In this document: piece after piece, positions 50,753-59,476 of the stretch
Numbering within the stretch: the first letter of the stretch is position 1
Layout of the letters: each line of letters begins with the position of its first letter
NCBI RefSeq assembly: GCF_000231405.2
Contig: NZ_CP007032.1
Location: 682,001-746,000, forward strand
Origin: Desulfitobacterium metallireducens DSM 15288
Lineage (GTDB): Bacteria; Bacillota; Desulfitobacteriia; Desulfitobacteriales; Desulfitobacteriaceae
Length of the DNA stretch: 64,000 nt
Reading direction: 5' to 3'
Program-made: the position numbers and the translations under genes
The notes under the pieces: generated by a model
What the model was told of the DNA's origin: nothing
What the model saw: the letters and a program-made list of their open reading frames with translations, nothing else
The model's database searches: none

Positions 50753-51823
50753 ATGAGTGTTGATTTGCCAGTCAGTCGAAAGCTTTCGACATTAGACCGT
50801 TATCTCACTTTATGGATTTTTTTAGCGATGGCGATAGGGGTAGGAATCGGATATGTGTTCCCAGGAGTTGCAGGTTGGTTAAATTCCTTATCGATTGGGG
50901 CGACTTCAATTCCGATTGCCATAGGACTCATTGTCATGATGTACCCTCCCTTGGCCAAGGTCAAATATGAAGAGATGGGTCTGGTTATCAAAAATAAAAA
51001 GGTCATGACCTTGTCTATTGTTCAAAACTGGATTGTTGGACCTATCATTATGTTTGTGCTTGCAGTGGTCTTTCTTCACAATTATCCTGAATATATGGCT
51101 GGACTGATCTTAATCGGTTTAGCTCGTTGTATTGCGATGGTCATTCTTTGGAACAGCTTGGCCAAAGGAGATTCTGAGTATGCTGCTGCTATTGTCGCAC
51201 TGAACTCTATTTTTCAAGTTGTTTTCTATTCTGTATTCGCGTATTTCTTTATTACAGTTTTTCCACAATGGTTGGGCTTATCCAAGGGCATGGAAGTCCA
51301 TATTAGTATGTGGGAAGTTGCGAAAAGCGTTTTAACCTATTTGGGAATTCCTTTTTTGGCGGGATTGCTTACTCGTATGTTTTTGGTGCCTCGGAAGGGA
51401 AAAGAATGGTATGAGAAAAAGTTTGTCCCCAAAATTAGTCCACTCGCTTTAATTGCGCTCCTTTACACGATTGTAATTATGTTCTCTCTTAAAGGGCAGT
51501 ATATTGTGGCTCTCCCTATGGATGTCGTGCGGATTGCGATTCCACTCGTGCTCTATTTCCTTTTGATGTTCTTTGTCTCATTTTATATGAGTTATAAAAT
51601 GAAAATTTCATACCAACAAACCGTGACTCTATCATTTACGGCAGCAAGCAACAATTTTGAACTGGCTATTGCGGTAGCGGTGGCAGTCTTTGGCATCAAT
51701 TCTGGCCAAGCATTTGCTGCAGTCATAGGTCCACTGATTGAGGTACCCGTGATGATTGCGTTAGTAAATGTGGCGCTTAGACTTGGGAGAAAGTATTTTG
51801 ATGTGGGTAAAACGACAACTTAA
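50753..51823 (+). CDS. acr3: arsenite efflux transporter Acr3
   Basis: A 356-aa ten-helix As(III) exporter of the ACR3 family. Typical stretches are [32 protein letters not shown] (the conserved membrane Cys), and [18 protein letters not shown] plus [14 protein letters not shown] near the end. GGAGG at 50741 serves ATG 50753. Extrudes the arsenite made by ArsC. Confidence 0.95.
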   Translation: MSVDLPVSRKLSTLDRYLTLWIFLAMAIGVGIGYVFPGVAGWLNSLSIGATSIPIAIGLIVMMYPPLAKVKYEEMGLVIKNKKVMTLSIVQNWIVGPIIMFVLAVVFLHNYPEYMAGLILIGLARCIAMVILWNSLAKGDSEYAAAIVALNSIFQVVFYSVFAYFFITVFPQWLGLSKGMEVHISMWEVAKSVLTYLGIPFLAGLLTRMFLVPRKGKEWYEKKFVPKISPLALIALLYTIVIMFSLKGQYIVALPMDVVRIAIPLVLYFLLMFFVSFYMSYKMKISYQQTVTLSFTAASNNFELAIAVAVAVFGINSGQAFAAVIGPLIEVPVMIALVNVALRLGRKYFDVGKTTT

Positions 51824-51879
51824 CATGAGGCATTCTTACCTGTTCACCTATAGGGTATTGTATTAGATATGGGACTGAT

Positions 51880-51893
51880 ATTAGACGTCTAAT
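51880..51893. promoter_or_regulatory. 14-bp palindrome upstream of the SDR gene
   Basis: ATTAGACGTCTAAT is a perfect palindrome lying just before a TATAAT at 51909-51914, i.e. over the expected -35 region, where a TetR/GntR-type repressor would bind. No such gene adjoins. Confidence 0.5.
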
Positions 51894-51964
51894 TTAGATG
51901 TGAATGGTATAATAAGAATTAAAGAGAAAGGCGAAATTGATATAGGGGATAAGGTGGGATTCAG

Positions 51965-52753
51965 ATGGATTTGGAAAACAAAGTGGTCTTGATTACTGGG
52001 GCTTCGAGCGGGATTGGTAAAGAGCTGGCTAAGAAGCTTGCTCACAAAAAAACGAAGCTCATTTTGGTCGCAAGACGTGAAGAAAGGCTGAAAGAAGTTG
52101 CTGAGGGCCTAGGAGATTCAGTCCAAGTGATCATTGTGAGAGCGAATGTAACCCAAAGGGATGAAGTGGATCAGGCTGTTCAGAGTGGTATTGAACGATT
52201 TGGAAAGTTAGATATTCTAATTAATGTTGCTGGACAGGGATATTTTGGCCCTATAGCGTCTATGGATATGAAAGCTTTCGATCAAGTTGTAAAAACGAAT
52301 GTATATGGACTTCTGAACATGGTGCAAGCCTCTGTTCCTTTCCTCAAAAAAACTCAAGGTATGGTTGTCAATATATCCTCAGGTTTAAGTAAACGGGCTT
52401 TACCTTTTTTGACTGCTTATGCGAGTAGTAAAAGCATGGTTGATGCTCTTTCCGATGGAATGCGCCTAGAGCTTAGAAAGTATGGAATTGATGTGCTTAA
52501 CTTTTGTCCGCCGGAAACAGAGACAGAGTTTTTCGAGAAGACTTTGCACGATCCGAAAATGAATCCGAATGCTCATCCCAGAAAAATGGCTAAATCTGAA
52601 GATGTAGCAGGAAGGATTGTAGAAGCAATGATCGCTGAAAAGCGCGAAGTTGTGGAAGGTCGCTTTTTACAAATCATGAACTTCTTTGCTCCCAAACTCC
52701 TGGATAAGATGTTTTATAAGGGTATGGTACTCAAGTTGGGAGGGGATGAATAG
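51965..52753 (+). CDS. short-chain dehydrogenase/reductase
   Basis: A 262-aa NAD(P)-dependent oxidoreductase of the classical SDR family. Cofactor motif TGASSGIGKE, NVAG in strand 4, active-site Ser (NISSG) and YASSK (Tyr/Lys pair, about 157-161). Related to YqjQ/DltE-like SDRs acting on lipid or ketone substrates; the substrate is unknown. ATG at 51965 after a weak GATAAGGTGGGA site. Monocistronic, with a terminator downstream. Confidence 0.9.
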   Translation: MDLENKVVLITGASSGIGKELAKKLAHKKTKLILVARREERLKEVAEGLGDSVQVIIVRANVTQRDEVDQAVQSGIERFGKLDILINVAGQGYFGPIASMDMKAFDQVVKTNVYGLLNMVQASVPFLKKTQGMVVNISSGLSKRALPFLTAYASSKSMVDALSDGMRLELRKYGIDVLNFCPPETETEFFEKTLHDPKMNPNAHPRKMAKSEDVAGRIVEAMIAEKREVVEGRFLQIMNFFAPKLLDKMFYKGMVLKLGGDE

Positions 52754-52774
52754 CCTGGAATAAAAAATAGTTTA

Positions 52775-52808
52775 AAAATCCCACGTATTAAATGCGTGGG
52801 ATTTTTAT
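52775..52808 (+). terminator. terminator after the SDR gene
   Basis: AAAATCCCACG (52775-52785) pairs with CGTGGGATTTT (52795-52805), continuing into T. Confidence 0.85.
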
Positions 52809-52931
52809 TTGTCCTATAGGTGTCATTAAATAAAAAAGTAACATTACATATAAATTATGAAGGTGATAACCAATATGTTATAGAATATTATCTAAAGGTA
52901 TAACTAAGAATTTTTTAGGGGGATGGATTGT

Positions 52932-54200
52932 GTGGAAAATCATGAGTTATGGAAACTTCTCAATGTCGATTTAGAGAAACATGATGAATTTTTAGCCCCT
53001 CTACCACAGGGCATTACGGAGTTGTTTTTAAACCGACCGAACCGTCCTAAGGCCATGGCGTATTTCGATATGGTCGTGGGAGATGTGCATGGCATTCGTG
53101 TGAAAGAACTCTATGATAAGAAACAGCAAGGGGCCAAAGTATTTGCAACTTTTTGTGTCTATGTTCCTGAGGAAATTATTGTTGCATCAGGAAGTGTTTG
53201 TATTGGCCTCTGTGCTGGGGCACAGTACACTGTACCAACTGGGGAGAAAGTCTTACCCCGCAATCTTTGTCCTCTCATTAAATCGACTCTAGGTTTCAAA
53301 CTGGATCGAATCTGCCCGTATTTTCAGGTTTCGGACTGGGTAATCGGAGAAACAACGTGTGATGGTAAGAAAAAGGCCTGGGAAATTCTTAATGAACATA
53401 TTCCTACCTATGTTATGGAGCTCCCTCAGAAAAAAGCGGAAAAAGATATCCGTCTATGGGAAGAAGAAGTGCGTGAATTTGCTACATTTATTGAAAAGGA
53501 GACTGGGGTTGAATTAACCACCGAAGCCATAAAAGATAGTGTCCAAAAAATAAATCATAAGCGTAAGGCGTTACAACGTCTTGCCGATTTAAGAAAACAT
53601 AACCCTTCACCCATTCAGGGATTGGATGTTCTTTTAATCAATCAGTTATCCTTCTTTGATGATCCTGAACGCTTTGCGGCACAGGTTAATGCTCTGTGTG
53701 ATGAGCTTGAAGAGCGCGTGCAACAAGGAATAGGGGTCGCGCCAATTGATGCCCCTCGCATTTTACTTACTGGTACACCACAACCCCTGCCTAACTGGAA
53801 AATCCATGCTCTTATTGAGCAAGCCGGTGCGGTTATTGTTGGCGAAGAGACGTGTACAGGAGAACGCTACTTTAAAGATTTAACTCGAGAAGCAGATACC
53901 CTAGATGAAATGCTTGCCAATATTGCAAAGCGTCCGATGCAAGTGAATTGTGCATGCTTTACGCCCAATACGGGTCGATTGGAAGATATTATTCAGATGA
54001 AGGAAAATCTAAAAGCGGATGCGGTTATCGATTTTAATCTTCAGTTTTGTCAACCCTATGGAGTCGAAAGTCATGCTGTGAGTAAAGAGTTGGAGAAACG
54101 GGAGATTCCTTATTTACACTTGGAAAGTGACTTTTCAGATGAAGATCAAGGTCAGCTCTCGACGCGGATCGAAGCGTTGTTGGAGATGGTTCGTTCGTGA
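52932..54200 (+). CDS. double-cubane-cluster reductase (HgdB/BcrB-like)
   Basis: A 422-aa member of the 2-hydroxyacyl-CoA dehydratase superfamily, of the sub-type called double-cubane cluster proteins, in which an [8Fe-9S] centre is charged by an ATP-driven activase and reduces small molecules. Cysteines suitable for the cluster lie in FCVYVPEE, SVCIGLCAGAQ, NLCPLIKS, RICPYFQ and TTCDGKKKAWE (about 70-145), with the later CACFTPN and LQFCQPYG. AGGGGG at 52917-52922 directly abuts an ATG at 52923, so the GTG at 52932 is the better start. Stop overlaps the activase start by four bases. Physiological substrate unknown. Confidence 0.85.
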   Translation: MENHELWKLLNVDLEKHDEFLAPLPQGITELFLNRPNRPKAMAYFDMVVGDVHGIRVKELYDKKQQGAKVFATFCVYVPEEIIVASGSVCIGLCAGAQYTVPTGEKVLPRNLCPLIKSTLGFKLDRICPYFQVSDWVIGETTCDGKKKAWEILNEHIPTYVMELPQKKAEKDIRLWEEEVREFATFIEKETGVELTTEAIKDSVQKINHKRKALQRLADLRKHNPSPIQGLDVLLINQLSFFDDPERFAAQVNALCDELEERVQQGIGVAPIDAPRILLTGTPQPLPNWKIHALIEQAGAVIVGEETCTGERYFKDLTREADTLDEMLANIAKRPMQVNCACFTPNTGRLEDIIQMKENLKADAVIDFNLQFCQPYGVESHAVSKELEKREIPYLHLESDFSDEDQGQLSTRIEALLEMVRS

Positions 54201-54946
54201 TCAAAATAGGGCTTGATCTTGGCTCCGTGAACACGAAATTGGTGGTTTTTGACGGTGAAGAGAGAATTTATAGCCAAGTTGTTCCTTCCCGATTCGACTC
54301 AGTTGGGGCTGGAAAAAAATTATTAGCAACTTGGAAAGAGCCTCTGGAACAAGAAGTAGCCTTTGATCTGGTTGTCACAGGCTATGGGCGAGTTAGTTTT
54401 CCTGAGGGCAAGGTTTTAACAGAGATTACCTGTCAAGCTCGAGGCTGTCATGAGTATTTTCCCGAGGTTCCGTTCATCCTAGATGTAGGTGGGCAGGATG
54501 CAAAGGTGATTCGCAAGAATGGGCTGGGAAAAGTTACGCAGTTTGTGATGAATGATAAATGCGCTGCAGGGACAGGGCGTTTTCTCGACGTTATCCTTAA
54601 AGGGCTTGAGCTTACTCCGGAAGAACTAGCGATGGCTACTCATGCTAAGCCCATGCCCATCAATTCGATGTGTACTGTTTTTGCTGAATCTGAAGTGATT
54701 ACTTTGCTTGCTAAAGGTGCCCCTAAACCAGAGGTTGTGGCTGGGATTTTCCGAAGCACAGCAAAACGCCTCGCCCGATTTGTAGAATCTCTCGCGCAAC
54801 CGCAACCGGATTGCTTGATTTTCGCGGGTGGAGGAGCACACTATGCGCTCTTGGTTCACTTTTTAGAGCAGGAACTCAAGGCAAAGATTGTGATTCCATC
54901 AGAACCAGAACTTACTGTGGCCTTAGGAGCAGCCTTACTGGCTTAG
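54197..54946 (+). CDS. acyl-CoA dehydratase activase-type ATPase (HgdC/BcrD-like)
   Basis: A 249-aa ASKHA-fold [4Fe-4S] ATPase that injects low-potential electrons into the partner reductase. GLDLGSVNTKLVVFDG (phosphate 1), LDVGGQDAKVI (phosphate 2), NDKCAAGTGRFLDV with one bridging Cys, PINSMCTVFAESEVI with the second, and FAGGGAHYALL. The two cysteines form the dimer-bridging cluster. The start overlaps the reductase stop (GTGA), so the pair is co-translated. Confidence 0.93.
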   Translation: MIKIGLDLGSVNTKLVVFDGEERIYSQVVPSRFDSVGAGKKLLATWKEPLEQEVAFDLVVTGYGRVSFPEGKVLTEITCQARGCHEYFPEVPFILDVGGQDAKVIRKNGLGKVTQFVMNDKCAAGTGRFLDVILKGLELTPEELAMATHAKPMPINSMCTVFAESEVITLLAKGAPKPEVVAGIFRSTAKRLARFVESLAQPQPDCLIFAGGGAHYALLVHFLEQELKAKIVIPSEPELTVALGAALLA

Positions 54947-54989
54947 GTAAGATATAATTTTACAGGTTAAATAAGGGAGGTTTTTATTT

Positions 54990-55328
54990 ATGCCTAATTT
55001 CGTTTATTATATTTCCTCTGATAAAATGGGGAGTCAGGATCCTGAACTGGGGAAGAAACTTATGGGGAACTTCTTTCGCAAACTTTTTGAAGCCGATCAA
55101 AAACCCACACACGTTCTTTTAGTGGAAAGTGGAGTTAAGCTACTTCTTCCTGAATTTGATGCGTTTGGAGTGTTAAGAGAATTGGAAGCAGAAGGCGTGA
55201 AATTTCTTGCTTGTGTCACTTGCCTTGAATATTACGGCATCAAAGAAAAGATTGGGCTGGGGGAAGTTTCGAACATGCCAACTATCATAAAAACGATGCA
55301 TGAGGCAGATAAAGTCATTTCTCTCTAA
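54990..55328 (+). CDS. DsrE-like sulfur-relay family protein
   Basis: A 112-aa single-domain DsrE/YchN-fold protein. Cysteines in FLACVTCLEYYGIKEKIGLGEVSNM match the conserved Cys region of the DsrE domain found also in YedF proteins. 43 bp after the activase with its own GGGAGG site, so likely the third gene of the reductase unit. A sulfur or persulfide carrier role is inferred from the fold. Confidence 0.8.
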   Translation: MPNFVYYISSDKMGSQDPELGKKLMGNFFRKLFEADQKPTHVLLVESGVKLLLPEFDAFGVLRELEAEGVKFLACVTCLEYYGIKEKIGLGEVSNMPTIIKTMHEADKVISL

Positions 55329-55337
55329 TCAAATGAA

Positions 55338-55385
55338 ATAGAAAAGGATGCTGCGGCTAAAATCTCCGTAGCATCCTTTTCTATT
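55338..55385. terminator. bidirectional terminator
   Basis: A near-perfect 19-bp stem (55338-55356 with 55366-55384, one G-T pair), A- and T-rich flanks, between convergent genes. Confidence 0.92.
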
Positions 55386-55390
55386 TAAGA

Positions 55391-56017
55391 TTAGCGTTTA
55401 ATCGCCAGTCTCCAGTCTTTTCCTTCTGGGGTGATATCGCATTGATATCCTTGGGTGTTCAAATACGCTTTAATATTTTTCGCCGATTGTTCTCGCTCGG
55501 TAAGGATTTTGAAGTCTAAGCTGGGTCTTTCATTACGAGCCTGTTTGAATAGATGCATTGCATCAGGAACTGGAAGCCCACGTAATGGATTAATTTCTTG
55601 ACCTCGTGTATCCAAAGTATTTCCTTGCCATTTTAGTGGGATTTTATATTCATGCATGACTTTTCCTTCAGCTTTCTTAAAGTCAGCTTCTGAATAATCC
55701 TCCCGTCCGAATAACCCACAATGACAGGTTCCGTGCGTTGCAATATCTTCAGCGGCAAAGTTACATGGGCAGATTAGTTTTTTATCAAGGGAAGGGTCGC
55801 CACTTGCTTCAAAACATGGACAAATCTGCTGGCCGTAAAGATGTTTGTTTTCTTCAAGCCAGATTGATAGCTGTGTTAGATACATACGATGAGGGTTGAT
55901 TTTAAACCCTTGCTTTTGGACATAACGGTTCATCCACTGGCGATCTTTCTTGATCTCTTTACGATATTTCCATGCCCCTTTAAAGAAATCAAGATACATT
56001 TGAGTATTTTTTGACAT
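55391..56017 (-). CDS. ferredoxin-thioredoxin reductase catalytic-domain protein
   Basis: A 208-aa protein. Residues about 60-115 hold the FTR beta-subunit pattern, three Cys-X-Cys pairs in ICPCFEASG, LICPCNF and THGTCHCGLFG, that bind a [4Fe-4S] cluster next to a redox disulfide. The first 60 residues (Tyr/Lys-rich, N-terminal helix) and the last 90 have no recognised domain; the latter could dock a partner. Predicted to pass electrons from ferredoxin to a disulfide in thioredoxin or another thiol protein. ATG at 56017 with GGAGG upstream on the minus strand. Confidence 0.82.
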   Translation of the reverse strand: MSKNTQMYLDFFKGAWKYRKEIKKDRQWMNRYVQKQGFKINPHRMYLTQLSIWLEENKHLYGQQICPCFEASGDPSLDKKLICPCNFAAEDIATHGTCHCGLFGREDYSEADFKKAEGKVMHEYKIPLKWQGNTLDTRGQEINPLRGLPVPDAMHLFKQARNERPSLDFKILTEREQSAKNIKAYLNTQGYQCDITPEGKDWRLAIKR

Positions 56018-56151
56018 ATAGGCTCCTCCTACTCCCCGTGGGTATCATCTACTCTTAATGATATCATCTAATTATTATGCAGTAAATAATAAAAACATTA
56101 TAGCAGCGAGGATAACCCCATTGCGCTGGAATTGGCCTTCGTTATGATTAT

Positions 56152-56188
56152 AAAAATGCCTTGCGGGCTATTCCGCAAGGCATTTTTT
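56152..56188 (-). terminator. terminator hairpin near the HAD gene
   Basis: A perfect 14-bp stem (56152-56165 with 56174-56187), bordered by A on the left and T on the right. It can end the minus-strand HAD transcript. Confidence 0.85.
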
Positions 56189-56219
56189 GCACGATTATCA
56201 TATTGAATAATTTTAGCGT

Positions 56220-56690
56220 TTATTTCCTTAATGTTGCTTTAAGACGGGTGGTTTCTAAGAGTAAACCTAAGGCATCCTCTATGCTATGAACCACAATATC
56301 AGCGGCTAAAAGGGTGTGAGAGGAGGCTCCTTCAAATCCGATCACAGCAATTCCTAAATCGGCTTTTTTAAGCATGAGTTCATCGTTTACACCATTTCCA
56401 ACTGCAACGATTTGCCGCTCGCCAAACTGAACCAAGAAATTTTCTTTTTCATGGATGTGGTCTGAGCTTTCTAGGACCTTTACGTGAATAGGCAAATCTT
56501 CACATTGTTTGACCACTGTACCAAAGGTATCTGAGGTAATAACATGTATTCCTAAATGAGGGGATAAACGAATGAGACTCTCTTTAACTGACTCAAGCAT
56601 TTGCCCGTCTAAAGCGAGCGTCCCGTTATAATCGAGAACCAATACCTCTAGGTTCAGGGTTTCCTGACCCGGAATAACAACTTGAATCAT
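56220..56690 (-). CDS. HAD-superfamily phosphatase-like protein
   Basis: A 156-aa soluble HAD protein resembling an isolated P-type ATPase phosphorylation domain. Motif I is LDYNGTLALDG (nucleophile Asp about 20), motif II Thr/Ser in ITSD, and motif IV GNGVNDELMLKKADLGIA as in P-type pumps. No cap domain. Function unknown; similar small proteins occur near metal and redox genes. ATG 56690 with GGAG upstream on the minus strand. Confidence 0.85.
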   Translation of the reverse strand: MIQVVIPGQETLNLEVLVLDYNGTLALDGQMLESVKESLIRLSPHLGIHVITSDTFGTVVKQCEDLPIHVKVLESSDHIHEKENFLVQFGERQIVAVGNGVNDELMLKKADLGIAVIGFEGASSHTLLAADIVVHSIEDALGLLLETTRLKATLRK

Positions 56691-56840
56691 AGATTCAATC
56701 TCCTTTTGATGTTAGTTTTTAACAAGCGAACAATCCGAAATTTATATTCTCGATTAGTATATTGTTTTCCTTTAATTATCTTTTTTCTGTTATTAAGCAT
56801 AACGGAAAAGAAATTGACATTATTTTGAATTAAGCGCATA

Positions 56841-56864
56841 ATACTCATATGCGCATATGAGTAT
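56841..56864. promoter_or_regulatory. 24-bp perfect palindrome, ArsR/SmtB-type operator
   Basis: ATACTCATATGC followed by its exact reverse complement (centre 56852/56853). A further TATGAGTAT half-site follows at about 56864-56872, giving a second, overlapping array. It lies 29 bp before the arsR start, overlapping where the promoter must be. Confidence 0.85.
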
Positions 56865-56892
56865 ATGAGTATTATATAAATGGAGGAAGCTC

Positions 56893-57246
56893 ATGAATAA
56901 CCTTACCGATTTTTTTAAACTCCTATCGGATGAAACCCGTTTGAGGATTTTAATCTTACTTTTTCATCAAGAATACTGTGTCTGTCAAATTTGCGGAATC
57001 TTAGGAGAGTCACAGCCCAAGGTTTCTAAGCATCTTGCCAAATTGCGGGATCTAGGCTTGGTTAAAGATGTTAGGAAAGAGCAGTTCATGTATTATTCTA
57101 TAACGCTTGAGCCATTGTTTTATGAGATCATACAAAAAATTGTTGCTAGCGCCGATTTATATCCCGTTATTCGTGACGATATTCAGAAGCGGGAAGAAGC
57201 ACAAAGCTATCTTGAATCATGCTCCACTATAACGCCAAAATCTTAA
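56893..57246 (+). CDS. ArsR-family repressor of the permease operon
   Basis: A 117-aa repressor with FKLLSDETRLRILILL, EYCVCQICGILGESQPKVSKHLAKLRDLGLV (three Cys in CVCQIC, a metalloid site) and QFMYYSITL. ATG with GGAGGAAG at 56881. First gene of a three-gene unit with the ArsP-like permease and a thioredoxin-like protein. Confidence 0.9.
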   Translation: MNNLTDFFKLLSDETRLRILILLFHQEYCVCQICGILGESQPKVSKHLAKLRDLGLVKDVRKEQFMYYSITLEPLFYEIIQKIVASADLYPVIRDDIQKREEAQSYLESCSTITPKS

Positions 57247-57281
57247 GATTTACTTACTTATAGAAAGGAAATGGGGGTAAA

Positions 57282-58298
57282 ATGGGTAATATTACACAGA
57301 TATTTAGCATGCTTAATGATCAACTTCTAAAAATGAATTGGCTTTCTGATCTTATTAAGTTGTTGGTCGAAAACGTCTTTGGGTTATCGATAAGCGATCA
57401 AATCGGGGGGAGTCTCCACTTTTTTATCTATGATACGATAAAGATCTTCATTCTTTTGTCGGTCTTAATCTTCGTTATTTCGTATATTCAAAGTTACTTC
57501 CCTCCAGAAAGAACCAAGAAGATTCTTGGTGGAATCAAAGGGATAAAAGGAAATATTTTAGGAGCATTGCTTGGGACGATCACTCCGTTTTGCAGTTGTT
57601 CAAGTATCCCGATTTTTATCGGTTTTACCGCAGCAGGGCTTCCCTTAGGAATCACATTTTCATTTCTAATCTCCTCACCCATGGTTGATATTGCTTCATT
57701 ATTGATTCTAATGTCCTTTTTTGGAGCTAAAATTGCTATTGCTTATGTCGTTTTCGGGTTGCTGTTAGCTGTTGTAGGAGGAACATTAATCGATAAACTT
57801 GGACTTGAAGATCAAGTTCAAGGATATGTTCGACAGATTGAAAATACGGAGAGCGTCGAACTTGAGATGACTCGCCAAGAGAGAATTTCATTTGCTAAAG
57901 AGCAGGTTGTAGATATTATTCATCGGGTATGGCTTTATATTCTCATCGGTGTGGGAATTGGGGCGGCTATTCACAACTGGATTCCTCAATCGGTGATTGA
58001 AACAGTCATCGGAAACAATAACCCCTTTGCTGTTCTTTTGGCGACTGCTGTAGGGATTCCCATGTATGCAGATATTTTTGGAACGATCCCGATTGCTGAA
58101 GCTCTTATTGGTAAGGGAGTGGGTATCGGAACGGTACTTTCCTTCATGATGGCTGTTACGGTTCTGTCACTTCCGTCGTTAATTATGCTGAGTAAAGTGA
58201 TCAAACCCAAGTTATTGGGAATTTTTGTGGCGATTGTATCCACTGGGATTATTTTAATTGGATACTTATTTAATGCATCTCAGGGTTTCTTTGTGTAA
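57282..58298 (+). CDS. permease of the ArsP/SO_0444 family
   Basis: A 338-aa membrane protein with about eight helices. The motif TPFCSCSSIPIFIGF is the ArsP/DUF318 signature, in which cysteines bind trivalent arsenicals, and PMYADIFGTIPIA is the second half's conserved loop. ArsP proteins export methylarsenite, but other permeases of the family have other cargos, so arsenic is inferred from the ArsR context and the ArsM gene in this window. ATG with AAAGGAAATGGGGG upstream. Confidence 0.85.
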   Translation: MGNITQIFSMLNDQLLKMNWLSDLIKLLVENVFGLSISDQIGGSLHFFIYDTIKIFILLSVLIFVISYIQSYFPPERTKKILGGIKGIKGNILGALLGTITPFCSCSSIPIFIGFTAAGLPLGITFSFLISSPMVDIASLLILMSFFGAKIAIAYVVFGLLLAVVGGTLIDKLGLEDQVQGYVRQIENTESVELEMTRQERISFAKEQVVDIIHRVWLYILIGVGIGAAIHNWIPQSVIETVIGNNNPFAVLLATAVGIPMYADIFGTIPIAEALIGKGVGIGTVLSFMMAVTVLSLPSLIMLSKVIKPKLLGIFVAIVSTGIILIGYLFNASQGFFV

Positions 58299-58339
58299 TC
58301 ATTATAAATTGTGGAGTCTAAATGAAAGGGGATAGGAAA

Positions 58340-58582
58340 ATGAAAGTGAAGATTTTAGGGACGGGTTGTTCGAAATGTAAAAAGCTTGAAGAAATAGCGC
58401 GTGAGGCAGTTGCAGATCTTGGGATTGACGCAGAGGTTGAAAAAGTAGAAGATATCGCAAAAATCATGTCCTATGGGGTTATGAGTACTCCTGCTTTAGT
58501 GATTAACGAAAAGGTAAAATTAGCCGGGAAGGTTCCTAATAAACAACAAGTAATTGAGCTCTTACAAACCGAACTAAGTTGA
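58340..58582 (+). CDS. thioredoxin-like small redox protein
   Basis: An 80-aa glutaredoxin/thioredoxin-fold protein of the MTH895/TM0996 type. GTGCSKCKKLEEIA gives the CxxC, and STPALVINEK the cis-Pro loop. Homologues travel with ArsP-like permeases. AAGGGG at 58326-58331 serves the ATG at 58340 rather than the ATG at 58322. Probably supplies thiol reduction for the metalloid handled by the permease. Confidence 0.9.
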   Translation: MKVKILGTGCSKCKKLEEIAREAVADLGIDAEVEKVEDIAKIMSYGVMSTPALVINEKVKLAGKVPNKQQVIELLQTELS

Positions 58583-58605
58583 GGAAAGCGGAAGGGTTAA
58601 ATGAT

Positions 58606-59169
58606 TTAAGCTTTCCTTCCAATACCCCAGCGAAAGATATCATGTCCGAATGTTCCGGATTGCTCCATGATAAGGCCTGAAGCTTCAATAAGCTTATGCG
58701 GTTCGCGTGTTAATTGACATCCACTGGCGATTTTAGGCCAGACGGTATTCGTTGCTTTGAACAGAGTAGCCATACTTTTTTCTTCTGGCAGTACATGATC
58801 CATGAAAATAAAGAGGCCGCCTGGCTTTAGCACGCGTAGTACTTCATTTATGGCTTTGTCAAGGTTTTTCACACTGCAGAATACCAGAGTTTCAACTACA
58901 GTATCAAAAGATTCAGGAGCAAAGGGAAGATTCTCCGCCTGCCCTTCAAAAAATTCTAAAGGCAGGCCAGTTTTTATTTTAATCGGAGAAGTTTTCGTAT
59001 CTAAAGCAGAAATATGTTGAACAGTAGACAGGTTATAATAGGGGAAGTTCACTCCAGTTCCATAACCGATTTCAAGTACATCTCCAAAAGCCTGAGGGAT
59101 AATATTTTTCCTGATTTTTGTCAGCCCGCTTTTCTCAAAGGGCGACATAAAGATATCATATATGTTCAT
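58606..59169 (-). CDS. class I SAM-dependent methyltransferase
   Basis: A 187-aa methyltransferase. SAM motif I VLEIGYGTGVNFPYY, an acidic ALD after strand 2, ENLPFAPESFDTVVETLVFCSV (motif II) and EVLRVLKPGGLFIFMDHV (motif III), with a C-terminal FGHDIFRWGIGRK. It resembles the METTL7/phospholipid-like group, but the substrate is unknown. GGAG on the minus strand is spaced for ATG 59169; a GTG at 59178 is less likely. Confidence 0.87.
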   Translation of the reverse strand: MNIYDIFMSPFEKSGLTKIRKNIIPQAFGDVLEIGYGTGVNFPYYNLSTVQHISALDTKTSPIKIKTGLPLEFFEGQAENLPFAPESFDTVVETLVFCSVKNLDKAINEVLRVLKPGGLFIFMDHVLPEEKSMATLFKATNTVWPKIASGCQLTREPHKLIEASGLIMEQSGTFGHDIFRWGIGRKA

Positions 59170-59330
59170 CAGAAACACTCCAATCTAGACTAAACAATGC
59201 TTTAGGCATAATAATTCGAATTATAACACTTTTGAGTGAGGATAGTTGACAGATTGAAGTTTACTTGCTATTCTTAGAATAAAATTTTTTAATTTAGAGT
59301 TATTTTAAAGTGTTCTAGAAAATTTAATAA

Positions 59331-59460
59331 ACTCTTATCCGGAGTGGTGGAGGGACTGGCCCGATGAAACCCGGCAACCAGCTTGTAGTACCCTGTAACA
59401 GGGACATTTGAGTATGGTGCTAATTCCTGCAGAAGATATCTTCTGACAGATAAGAGGAGT
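59331..59460 (+). ncRNA. SAM-I (S-box) riboswitch
   Basis: Conserved blocks: P1 ACTCTTATC (59331-59339) closing with GATAAGAGGAGT (59449-59460), GGTGGAGGGACTGGCCC, GATGAAACCCGGCAACC, GGTGCTAATTCC. It binds S-adenosylmethionine and lowers expression of the methionine-synthesis genes downstream when SAM is abundant. Confidence 0.97.
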
Positions 59461-59476
59461 TACAATATGATTTTGT

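Noticed and set aside
56018-56151. Small gene in the gap between the FTR-like and HAD genes
   Set aside because: No frame with a credible start and ribosome site was seen.
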